DNA from: a virus
IMG/VR virus record: IMGVR_UViG_3300036402_000303
Span: 1 to 64,000 of that record
DNA length: 64,000 bases
Strand: one strand, 5' to 3'
Both the position numbers and the translations under genes were made by a program. Positions within the stretch are counted from its first letter, which is position 1. The number at the start of each line of letters is the position of its first letter. The notes under the pieces were generated by a model. That model was not told the origin of the DNA, ran no database searches, and saw nothing but the letters and a program-made list of their open reading frames with translations. Below, piece by piece: positions 25,333-31,903 of the stretch.

Positions 25333-25743
25333 TCCTTGCGGTTGCGGTTGCGGAATAGAGTTGGTCGGATTTTCTGACGATCGGGCGGGACGCTGTGAGC
25401 TGAGGCTTGCGGCGCGGAAAGCCGCGCGACTGCATCCGGGGTCCGGTGCGAAGGTCGATGCCGGCGTGAGCTGCTGCCTTGTGGTAGACGGTCGACTTCT
25501 CAGCGACGTCGGCGGCGGTCTTGGTCTTGTCGCAAGCCTCGTGGATGGCCCGAGGTTGGCTTCGCGGTTTGGTCCGCCATTGATGATGGCAATGCGGTGA
25601 TCGCAGACCCAGCGCTTGCCGGTGATCGGCGTCGTGCATTCCTGGCAGATGCGGTCGAACCGGATCAGCACGCGTAAGCGGACGCGCGGCGGAACGGGCG
25701 TGTCATCGGTGGCGCCGATCCATTCTTTCGGGGTGCGGCTCAT
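25330..25743 (-). pseudogene. HNH endonuclease gene with a single-base frameshift
   Basis: The gene begins at ATG 25743, overlapping the upstream stop (ATGA), with MSRTPKEWIGATDDTPVPPR. The HNH core is clear: ICQECTTPITGKRWVCDHRIAIINGG and NREANLGP. Just after NLGP (about 25550-25560) the phase changes. The other frame continues the family pattern: IHEACDKTKTAADVAEKSTVYHKAAAH. One base is missing. Phage HNH enzymes of this size often accompany terminases or nick DNA. As sequenced it is truncated unless the deletion is an artefact. Confidence 0.65.
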
Positions 25744-25961
25744 GGCAGGGGCCTCCGCACAAAACGGAAGGGGCGGACCCGACGATAGCTCAACGGGACG
25801 GAAGGGTTGTGATTTGGAGGGGGCGCGTCGACTGCAATAAACGTGTCGCCATTCAGCATCACGACTTCGGGACAACCTTTGTCGTCGACAACGACGTGAC
25901 CGAACTCGACAAACTTGTCATCGACGCCGATCAGCTTTATGGCCTGGGAGCGGATCATCAT
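25740..25961 (-). CDS. Hypothetical protein, 73 aa
   Basis: MMIRSQAIKLIGVDDKFVEF, then VVVDDKGCPEVVMLNGDTFIAV, ending in a Pro/Arg-rich tail. Probably a small beta-rich protein. Both ends overlap neighbours by 4 nt, placing it firmly in the early operon. Function unknown. Confidence 0.55.
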   Translation of the reverse strand: MMIRSQAIKLIGVDDKFVEFGHVVVDDKGCPEVVMLNGDTFIAVDAPPPNHNPSVPLSYRRVRPFRFVRRPLP

Positions 25962-26155
25962 GACACCGCCAGATCGTTGGTGGCTCCGCGGAGCTCGCGG
26001 GCGCGTTCGGTGGCGGCGTCGGAATGAGTAACGATGTCACCGGCGCTGTTGCCAGCGGACTGCAGCAGGCGCATCACGGCCCGCTCGTCGCCAAGGTCGA
26101 CGTCGGCGCTGGCGAGAAGCGACGCCATGGATTGGCGGATCGAGACGAGCGACAT
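25958..26155 (-). CDS. Hypothetical protein, 65 aa
   Basis: Starts at the ATG that shares one base with the upstream TGA (TGATG), giving MSLVSIRQSMASLLASADVD. It is a short helical protein with no motif. An upstream in-frame start exists at 26224 but overlaps the previous gene without a ribosome site. Confidence 0.55.
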   Translation of the reverse strand: MSLVSIRQSMASLLASADVDLGDERAVMRLLQSAGNSAGDIVTHSDAATERARELRGATNDLAVS

Positions 26156-26490
26156 CACGCCACCCGCTTGATGATGGGCTTCGACCATTCCCGCGGTGCC
26201 GCCCAGCCGAACAGCCGCCCCCAAAGCAATTCGAATTGATCCATGAACGTCTTGAGGGTTTCGTTCTCAAGATCGCAGACCACATCCTGCTGCTCTATGG
26301 GCCAGTCTTTGGTGGGGACGTAGGTATTGATCTGGCCGAGCGTGCCGAGGCGGACGGCCAGGATGCCGACGCGGCGCTGCTCTGTCGGGCTGAGCCGGTC
26401 CCACGCCGCGTTGGCGTCGAAGCCGTCGATCTCGGTGAAGGTGGGAAGGCGGTCGTCGGGGGATACTTCGGTTAGGGCTGGCTGCGACAT
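26155..26490 (-). CDS. Hypothetical protein, 111 aa, first gene of early operon
   Basis: The protein contains AAWDRLSPTEQRRVGILAVR and DLENETLKTFMDQFELLWGRL. No known motif. It is the promoter-proximal gene of the minus-strand operon running through to the integrase. Its start lies about 26 nt downstream of a promoter that carries a CI-type operator, so it should be repressed in the lysogen or tuned by it. Confidence 0.6.
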   Translation of the reverse strand: MSQPALTEVSPDDRLPTFTEIDGFDANAAWDRLSPTEQRRVGILAVRLGTLGQINTYVPTKDWPIEQQDVVCDLENETLKTFMDQFELLWGRLFGWAAPREWSKPIIKRVA

Positions 26491-26515
26491 GTAGTGGCTC
26501 CGCTTTGCTGAGCGG

Positions 26516-26545
26516 AAAGTAGGTTATGCCTACCTACCTTGTCAA
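26516..26545 (-). promoter_or_regulatory. Early leftward promoter
   Basis: On the minus strand TTGACA (26545-26540) and TACTTT (26521-26516) are separated by 18 bp. The spacer contains the 15-bp operator at 26519-26533. It would drive the minus-strand operon that ends with the integrase. Confidence 0.6.
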
Positions 26546-26568
26546 ATGGAAAAGTAGGCAACGGCTAC
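26519..26568. promoter_or_regulatory. Two CI-type operators at the early promoter
   Basis: Sites GTAGGTTATGCCTAC (26519-26533) and GTAGGCAACGGCTAC (26554-26568) are the same 15-bp dyad type as those found between the CI and Cro genes. Their centres are 35 bp apart. The first overlaps the leftward promoter. I infer binding by the repressor encoded at 28334-29005. Confidence 0.65.
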
Positions 26569-26641
26569 TTATTTTAGTTCTTGCTTTGTTCTTATCACCG
26601 GAGTCACAATCCGGGCCTAACGAGGATTTAGGGAGCCAGTC

Positions 26642-26908
26642 ATGAGTAAGGCCGCTGCCACCACCGGAGCCAAGGTCGTCACCTATTACGTCGTGCAGCC
26701 GTTTGAGCTGAGCCCTAAGGGGCGCTACAAGGTGGGTGCGCCGCTGCAGGCACAGAGCCGTGACCAGGCCGTGCGGCGCGCTGAGCGGCTCGCAAAAGAG
26801 CAGGGCGGGGCCATTGCCTTCAGCAGGACCGGTGACCCCGAGTTCGGGGATTTCGAGGACGCGGTGCTACTCGGCAAGTTCGGCGACGTGCCGGACGAAT
26901 TTCAATAA
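26642..26908 (+). CDS. Hypothetical protein, 88 aa
   Basis: MSKAAATTGAKVVTYYVVQP, then LSPKGRYKVGAPLQAQSRDQ, ending FGDVPDEFQ. It resembles small rhizobial prophage proteins with an alternating strand-helix pattern. It starts divergently from the early operon, about 75 nt from the operator pair, and may be repressor-controlled. Function unknown. Confidence 0.6.
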   Translation: MSKAAATTGAKVVTYYVVQPFELSPKGRYKVGAPLQAQSRDQAVRRAERLAKEQGGAIAFSRTGDPEFGDFEDAVLLGKFGDVPDEFQ

Positions 26909-26997
26909 CAACGCTTGGTTCGGTTCCGCATACGTTCCTGATTACCGCTCCCGCAAAATTCGTTATTGGTAGACCCATTCTAACGGGAGTTGTTTTT

Positions 26998-28092
26998 ATG
27001 GCCACGGCCGAAGAGGTTGCCAGTTTTTTGGCATATGAATTTTTACGAAATGGTAATTACAGTGCGGCATCGGGGCCAGTGGAGGTTCCGAAGTTGGCTC
27101 AGATGGGAGCGGCCGCCGCAGATCTGGCCTTTGACGATGATCGGGAGGCCGCCGACGTCTTTGCAAACCTAGCGGTGCAATCGGTTGGACATGAGGAAGG
27201 CGTGCCTGATCCAAAGGTCCACATCTACCTGACTAGGGGATCGTCGAAACTGATCAAAGCGTTACCTACAGAACTCGATGGTGTCCCTGTTAGGGCGCAT
27301 AAAATGGGAGCGATAACTGTGCGGCCGGAAAGCGCAGCCGCCTCGACAAATCGAGGGCATTTGTTCGAAAGAAACAGCCGGGTATGCTGTGGCAGTTCTT
27401 GTGCGCCGACATCAGAGAATATTTCTGGAACGTTCGGCGCAATCGTTACGAAAGCTGGCGGTCCAGACCTTTTCTTATTGTCCAATAACCATGTTTTTGC
27501 CGGCTGCAATCACGTCCCGAGGCAGCAGCCTATACTTTCGCCAAGCAATATGGATAGCAGCCCGAATGTTCGCGCTCCTACCGAAATCGGTCGCCACCAT
27601 GAAATCCACGAATTGCGTAGCGGGGATCCCAACCTAGTGAATCCGTGCGACGCGGATCTCGCCATTGCGGTTGCAACTAATCCTGGCTCGATATGTTCTT
27701 GGCAGGGTGATGACACTTCAGGTTACGACACGCCGCAACATGCGATTGTGGCTCGATCGAATATGAAGGTTAAAAAGTTCGGACGAACTACGGCACTGAC
27801 GTTCGGGCAATTGGAAGCAAAAATTGGCACACCACAGGCGATTGCGTATAAGGCAAATCATTTTAAGGGAAAGGTTTGGTTTAAGGACGTTTGGTCGATC
27901 CGAGCACCCGCAGGTGAGGTGTTTGCCTTGTCCGGTGATTCCGGAAGTTTGGTTGTGACCGAGGATGGTCAACATGCTGTTGGTCTCGTTTTCGCAGCTA
28001 ATCCTGCGGGGGATTATGCGCTCATGATCCCGATGGCCTGCGTCAGCGCCTCGTTTGGCGGCCTTCAACTTGTTGGCGGACATGGAGTTTAG
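26998..28092 (+). CDS. Trypsin-like serine protease (lysogenic conversion gene)
   Basis: The chymotrypsin-fold triad is visible: His165 in LLSNNHVFAG, Asp220 in CDADLAIAV and Ser315 in LSGDSGSLVV. Before it, residues ~65-110 form a small domain (PDPKVHIYLTRG, ALPTELDGVPVRAHKMGAI) often found in bacterial trypsin-like proteins and also forming the whole of the next gene. There is no signal peptide, so the protease should act in the cytoplasm. GC content and codon use are lower than the surrounding phage genes, a sign of separate acquisition. Its position beside the CI gene in opposite orientation is typical of genes expressed in the lysogen. A role in abortive infection or exclusion is inferred. 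Confidence 0.75.
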   Translation: MATAEEVASFLAYEFLRNGNYSAASGPVEVPKLAQMGAAAADLAFDDDREAADVFANLAVQSVGHEEGVPDPKVHIYLTRGSSKLIKALPTELDGVPVRAHKMGAITVRPESAAASTNRGHLFERNSRVCCGSSCAPTSENISGTFGAIVTKAGGPDLFLLSNNHVFAGCNHVPRQQPILSPSNMDSSPNVRAPTEIGRHHEIHELRSGDPNLVNPCDADLAIAVATNPGSICSWQGDDTSGYDTPQHAIVARSNMKVKKFGRTTALTFGQLEAKIGTPQAIAYKANHFKGKVWFKDVWSIRAPAGEVFALSGDSGSLVVTEDGQHAVGLVFAANPAGDYALMIPMACVSASFGGLQLVGGHGV

Positions 28093-28093
28093 G

Positions 28094-28333
28094 ATGGTGA
28101 CCTCCGAATTAGCGGCGAAGGAACTCGATGCACGGCTGCGGGAGAACGCTTGGTATCTCTCAACGGGGGTTGGCGAAACGCGTGACGGGAAACCCGCTCT
28201 GTATGTTTATGTTAAAACCGCACGGCACCGAGAACTGACGCAACTTAGGTGTTGGATGGGATTTCCGGTCATGATTAGAGCGATCGGTTCGATCAAACCT
28301 TTAACAGCACTATCCAATAGGATCTCCGCTTAG
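28094..28333 (+). CDS. Small partner of the trypsin-like protease
   Basis: The ATG at 28094 follows the protease stop by one base. The 79-residue product reads WYLSTGVGETRDGKPALYVY, then ELTQLRCWMGFPVMIRAIGSI. The pattern (glycine turn, D-G-x-P, strand, G-x-P-V, I-G-x-I) is the same as residues ~65-110 of the protease. It is probably the same domain as a stand-alone protein, possibly an inhibitor, sensor or substrate of the protease. It shares the protease gene's lower GC content. Confidence 0.55.
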   Translation: MVTSELAAKELDARLRENAWYLSTGVGETRDGKPALYVYVKTARHRELTQLRCWMGFPVMIRAIGSIKPLTALSNRISA

Positions 28334-29005
28334 TCACCGCCTGTTGTACTTTCCGACCACCCGGTGACAGATCGGCCAATCGACGCGATCGACACTGAAT
28401 TTCCGCTCCGGATTGAACTGTTCCAACCGCCATTTGTCGGCGGTGTAGGACAACAGGTTCTTGATCATGGATTCGCCCTCGCCCGTCTTGGGGTCGTGGT
28501 CGTAGAAAACGTGAACTTCGTCATTCAACGGCTGCAGGCCGGGGTGTATCAGCGCCATGTCGCCGTGGCGGTAGGCGGGGGCCATCGAATTGCCGGTGAT
28601 GAGGATGCCGTAAGCGCCGGTGACGCCTTCAAGGTTTGCCGGGCGCCGGACGCGCTCGATGACGTCGGTGGTGACGATCATGTGGCCGTCGCCGCCGGCG
28701 GTCGCGGCGTAGATCGGAAAGTCGCGGTCGCCGACGAGCTCGGCGCCGGGGATGATCTGCGGGGTGAAGGTGTCCGGTTCCTGTGCCCGCGCCTTTGGCG
28801 GGTCCCCGACGCCTTCCATCAGCCACGGTAGACTGACCTTCAGAACGACCGCCAGCGCTGGCAGCTTGTCGGGATCCGGCCGGGTCTTACCGGCCTCCCA
28901 TTGCGTCACGGACACGCGGGCCACGTCGAAATGCTTTGCCAGCTCGTGCTGCTTGAGGCCGGCGGCGCGGCGGGCTAGGCGGATACGGTCACCGAGATCT
29001 GTCAT
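28334..29005 (-). CDS. CI-like repressor (HTH plus S24/LexA-type peptidase)
   Basis: Residues ~5-60 are an HTH_XRE domain (LKQHELAKHFDVARVSVTQWEAGK). The C-terminal half is an S24 peptidase fold with Ser140 in GNSMAPAYRHGDM and Lys182 in SMIKNLL. An Ala-Gly pair (YAATAGG, ~103-104) lies 36 residues before the serine, the spacing found in LexA and lambda CI. RecA-stimulated self-cleavage and SOS induction are therefore likely. I start at ATG 29005 (GTG 29011 is also in frame). The gene diverges from the Cro-like gene, with operators between them. Confidence 0.85.
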   Translation of the reverse strand: MTDLGDRIRLARRAAGLKQHELAKHFDVARVSVTQWEAGKTRPDPDKLPALAVVLKVSLPWLMEGVGDPPKARAQEPDTFTPQIIPGAELVGDRDFPIYAATAGGDGHMIVTTDVIERVRRPANLEGVTGAYGILITGNSMAPAYRHGDMALIHPGLQPLNDEVHVFYDHDPKTGEGESMIKNLLSYTADKWRLEQFNPERKFSVDRVDWPICHRVVGKYNRR

Positions 29006-29014
29006 TTCCACAAT

Positions 29015-29077
29015 GTAGGCAGAACCTACGCTCCCGTCACCTACGTAGGCCTTGACTGCGAGGTAGGTGACGCCTAC
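29015..29077. promoter_or_regulatory. Immunity operator/promoter region between CI and Cro genes
   Basis: Two 15-bp sites, GTAGGCAGAACCTAC (29015-29029) and GTAGGTGACGCCTAC (29063-29077), flank a perfect palindrome CCTACGTAGG (29040-29049). A rightward promoter TTGACT (29052-29057) and TACCTA (29075-29080), 17 bp apart, contains the second site. A leftward -10 (TACATT, 29018-29013) overlaps the first. Predicted starts fall at or within a base or two of the ATG codons of both genes, so both mRNAs may be leaderless. Confidence 0.65.
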
Positions 29078-29087
29078 CTATGGGCCC

Positions 29088-29423
29088 ATGCTTGATTTGG
29101 TTAAACAAGGCGTCCGGGAGGCTGGCGGCATTACAAAGCTCGCCAAGGGCCTACGCGTCCGCCATCAGTCTCTGTACAGCTGGAAGCAGGTGCCGGCCGG
29201 CCGCGTGCTTATGTTTGAGACCTTGACCGGCATTTCCCGGCATGTGCAACGGCCGGACATCTACCCGCTTCCGGTTAGTGCAAAGAGTACCCCAGCTGCC
29301 GGTGATACAGCCGACCGTGCTGGCGCTGCATGTCCCGATCCCATTCCTGAAACCTCCGAATCGCCGACGCCCTCTCGTGGTGTCGCAGATCCCGTCGTGA
29401 CGCCGGCTCCTGCCGACGGCTGA
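29088..29423 (+). CDS. Cro/YdaS-like regulator
   Basis: The sequence LVKQGVREAGGITKLAKGLRVRHQSLYSWKQVPAGRVLMFETLTGI ends in RPDIYPLP (quoted in parts), matching the YdaS/Cro-like family, where the RPDIYP tail is a hallmark. The C-terminal 50 residues are Pro/Ala-rich and probably disordered. I choose ATG 29088 over GTG 29067 because it fits the family start and the predicted transcription start. It should oppose CI and open the lytic programme to the right. Confidence 0.7.
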   Translation: MLDLVKQGVREAGGITKLAKGLRVRHQSLYSWKQVPAGRVLMFETLTGISRHVQRPDIYPLPVSAKSTPAAGDTADRAGAACPDPIPETSESPTPSRGVADPVVTPAPADG

Positions 29424-29485
29424 CCCGCGCTGTCCGGCGCCGTGCGCGCTGGCCCTGTTGTGTGCGTTCCATGGTGTGACCTTTC

Positions 29486-30121
29486 ATGAGCAAACCGATG
29501 CGCAGAGCCTACGCAGGCCACCCCGGAATTTCCAAATCGGAGCCTATCCAAAACGGATACGGATTATCCGTTTTGGATCAAGTTTCGACCATCCATCAGG
29601 CGATCACCGAGTTCTTCGTTCAACTGCAACCCCTTAAAACGTGGGGCTTAATCCAAAAAACACTGGGCTTGAAAGAACACGCCGCCAAGCACCGCGCAGC
29701 GAACCACCGCGACTACTCGGTGGAGGAATTGCAGATGCTGCTGCACGGCGACAACGGCGACCAAATCCTCGATCTCTTGATGAAGACGGCAAACCCGGTG
29801 CCGCTCTGGTGGCAGGAGCATCAGGCGACGCGGACCCTCACGTATGCCCGAGGCCTGCAGGCTGCATCTCGCCAGTTGGCGCTCAGCATCGACAACGCTC
29901 CGATGGAGCAACCCACCCGGCGCAAACTCAGAAAGTTTATCGATGCCGACCGAACTATCAGTGCCGCCCGATCCGAAGCGGAAGCTACCGTGGGCCTTCG
30001 GTACCAGAACCCTGATCGGAGCCTGGATCCTGATATCGGCCGAGTGGCGCCTGCGAGTAGTCGCGCCTTGGCTGCGACCGCCGGCAAAACCGGCCTCGGC
30101 CGAGTCAGTGCACGACGATAA
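29486..30121 (+). CDS. Phage early regulatory protein (hypothetical)
   Basis: The core (STIHQAITEFFVQLQPLKTWGLIQKTLGLKEH, SVEELQMLLHGDNGDQILDLLM, VPLWWQEHQATRTL) resembles a CII-like or replication-associated regulator family of rhizobial prophages. Residues 1-35 are encoded across a perfect hairpin, so a start at TTG 29573 (LDQVSTIHQA) is possible. The last ~60 residues overlap another frame and may not be native. It is the second gene of the rightward early operon. Confidence 0.55.
   Translation: MSKPMRRAYAGHPGISKSEPIQNGYGLSVLDQVSTIHQAITEFFVQLQPLKTWGLIQKTLGLKEHAAKHRAANHRDYSVEELQMLLHGDNGDQILDLLMKTANPVPLWWQEHQATRTLTYARGLQAASRQLALSIDNAPMEQPTRRKLRKFIDADRTISAARSEAEATVGLRYQNPDRSLDPDIGRVAPASSRALAATAGKTGLGRVSARR
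29546..29578. repeat. Perfect 14-bp inverted repeat with 5-nt spacer
   Basis: ATCCAAAACGGATA (29546-29559) and TATCCGTTTTGGAT (29565-29578) pair completely around CGGAT. It lies near the start of the early regulatory gene. No T tract follows. It could be a DNA operator or an RNA hairpin that hides the translation start at 29573. Confidence 0.7.
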
Positions 30122-30158
30122 TCATTTCGAGCAGGGAGTGAAGAATGAAAAACGCTGA
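29943..30158 (+). CDS. Possible small membrane protein, 71 aa
   Basis: MPTELSVPPDPKRKLPWAFG, followed by a hydrophobic segment TLIGAWILISAEWRLRVVAPW and a polar tail. G/C at third positions is somewhat higher than in the overlapping frame of the previous gene. It overlaps that gene's 3' end and the next gene's first 14 nt. It is either a real overlapping membrane protein or a shadow; I cannot settle this. Confidence 0.4.
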   Translation: MPTELSVPPDPKRKLPWAFGTRTLIGAWILISAEWRLRVVAPWLRPPAKPASAESVHDDNHFEQGVKNEKR

Positions 30159-30510
30159 GGAAGCTATTGATCAAGATCGCCTGCATCTGGTGTCGGCAGT
30201 GGATGCCGAACACGCTAGTCGGGAAGCTGTGCACCCGGAGGAGGGGCTGCCCCGCCTGGCCGCAACCCAGCCCCACGTTGAAGACGACCACTGGAGCCAC
30301 AGTAACCCGGATTTGGTCATTCCGGAGCAGCGCGCGACTTGCGTCTACGCGAACAAATTCAACGCCATCGTGATCCGGCAGGAGAAGTCGTGGAATGAGG
30401 AGGATGACGCCTGCATCTATATCCATCCGCAGCATGTCGACGCCCTCGTTGAAAAGCTGATGCAATACAAAGCGCTCTGCGAGGAAGCGATTAGCGACAG
30501 CCGCAAATGA
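30145..30510 (+). CDS. Hypothetical protein, 121 aa
   Basis: Starts behind GGGAGTGAAGA. The acidic protein includes NKFNAIVIRQEKSWNEEDDA and IYIHPQHVDALVEKLMQYKA; the second half looks like a strand followed by helix. No family recognised. Its stop overlaps the start of the ParB-like gene (ATGA). Confidence 0.6.
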   Translation: MKNAEEAIDQDRLHLVSAVDAEHASREAVHPEEGLPRLAATQPHVEDDHWSHSNPDLVIPEQRATCVYANKFNAIVIRQEKSWNEEDDACIYIHPQHVDALVEKLMQYKALCEEAISDSRK

Positions 30511-31670
30511 CCCATCGGCCGATCGCACCAATTGACATCAACGGATTCGAGCCCGGCGGAACGCCCCGCTCGCTGCCGATCTTCGAGTCGGTGAAGCCGG
30601 AGACGCTGCTGGTCGACGACGCCTATCAGCGAGACCCCAGCGAACGAACGCTTAAGCTGGTTCGCAAGATCGTGTCGGGATGGGATTGGGCGCGGTTCAA
30701 GCCACCGGTGGCGGTGCTGACCGATGCCGGCCTTGAGCTGATTGACGGACAGCACACGGCAATCGCCGCCGCGACGCATCCGGAGATCGCCGAGATTCCG
30801 GTGATGATCATCGAAGCCCCGGAGCGAGCCGACCGGGCCGGTGCCTTCATCTCGCACAATCGGGACCGTGTCGCCGTTACAGCAATGGCGTTGCATCACG
30901 CGGCCGTCACCGCCGGCAACGCCGACGCCCAGGCGGTGAACCGCGTCTGCGCCGAGGCCGGCGTCGAGGTGCTTCGATCGCAGCCCGGTTCCGGCAAGTA
31001 CAAGGCCGGCACCACGGTTGCCGTCACCGCCATCGCAGCGCTGATCAGGGGGCGCGGCGAGGATGTCGCTGTCCGCGTATTGTCCGCGTTGGCGCGTGCC
31101 GGCTGTTCGCCGATCGTCGGCGTCCAAGTGAAGGCGGCGGACCTACTGCTGAACACGGAGGAATACTGGGGCCAGATCACGGCGGATTCGTTGGTCGCAT
31201 CGGTCCTGGCAATGGCGCCGAAGATCGATGCCGAGGTCGCACTGTTCCGCGCCGCCCATCCGTCGACGCCGGTCTGGAAGGCGATGGCCATCCTGTGGTT
31301 CAGAGCCCGCAGGGGCGCAAGAGCCGCAAGTAGCCCTTCGGCCCCGTCTAGTCCGGGGGCGAGCGCTGCTGTCACAAGCGGCGGCGCCGGTATTCGCCAA
31401 GGGGCGCGCGTAGATCGAGCGGACAGGCCGGTGCCGCCGGTTCCGCCTACGGCGGAAGAGAATCGGCCGCGCGTGCTGCTGCAGCCGGAGCGCAAGGGCG
31501 AGACGGTCATGGCCATGGCGAAGAAGGACAGCCGCGAGGAACTGGGCTGTTGGCAGCCTGGCAATCATCTGCGTCGGTGCGGACCGTGCGGCACGCCGTT
31601 CATCGGTGGGAGAAAGGCTGAACATTGCGCGGATTGCGCCTACCGGGCAGCGGAGGTGCTGCGAGCATGA
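30507..31670 (+). CDS. ParB-like nuclease-domain protein with C-terminal zinc ribbon
   Basis: Residues ~25-110 match the ParB/sulfiredoxin fold (VDDAYQRDPSERTLKLVRKI, LELIDGQHTAIAAATH), with a further helical domain to ~275. A Pro/Ser-rich linker (~275-330) leads to MAMAKKDSREELG and a zinc-ribbon-like CGPCG and CADC pair. The linker looks like out-of-frame DNA, and the zinc part has its own ATG run near 31509. The protein may therefore be a fusion of two ancestral genes. ParB-like proteins in phage replication modules bind or nick DNA and some hydrolyse nucleotides. Confidence 0.65.
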   Translation: MTHRPIAPIDINGFEPGGTPRSLPIFESVKPETLLVDDAYQRDPSERTLKLVRKIVSGWDWARFKPPVAVLTDAGLELIDGQHTAIAAATHPEIAEIPVMIIEAPERADRAGAFISHNRDRVAVTAMALHHAAVTAGNADAQAVNRVCAEAGVEVLRSQPGSGKYKAGTTVAVTAIAALIRGRGEDVAVRVLSALARAGCSPIVGVQVKAADLLLNTEEYWGQITADSLVASVLAMAPKIDAEVALFRAAHPSTPVWKAMAILWFRARRGARAASSPSAPSSPGASAAVTSGGAGIRQGARVDRADRPVPPVPPTAEENRPRVLLQPERKGETVMAMAKKDSREELGCWQPGNHLRRCGPCGTPFIGGRKAEHCADCAYRAAEVLRA

Positions 31671-31903
31671 GCGCTAATACAGTTCCTTACGGTGACCAGA
31701 ACTGCGGCAACTGCGTGTTTTACGTCGGGAATCGCGGCCTGGCCGAGCGCGTCAATCTCGGTATGAGCACGGGCCACTTGTTGACGTCCGGCCAATGTCG
31801 GCAGCGCCCGCCGCGACACAAGGAACCGCTTTGGCCCGAAGTCGATACGACACTCTGGTGCGGCGAGTGGAAGCACCAGCCTAACGGCGAGGGGCAGGAC
31901 TAA
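31667..31903 (+). CDS. Cysteine-rich small protein, 78 aa
   Basis: Starts with an ATGA overlap and reads MSANTVPYGDQNCGNCVFYV, later SGQCRQRPPRHKE and DTTLWCGEWK. Four cysteines (CGNC, C, C) could bind zinc. Its stop shares a base with the next ATG (TAATG). A small nucleic-acid-associated protein of the replication module is plausible. Confidence 0.6.
   Translation: MSANTVPYGDQNCGNCVFYVGNRGLAERVNLGMSTGHLLTSGQCRQRPPRHKEPLWPEVDTTLWCGEWKHQPNGEGQD

Noticed and set aside
25333-25875. A single 535-aa HNH-containing fusion protein
   Set aside because: The junction segment is Pro/Arg-rich out-of-frame sequence, the HNH family continues in another frame, and the downstream part has its own ATG and ribosome site at 25332.
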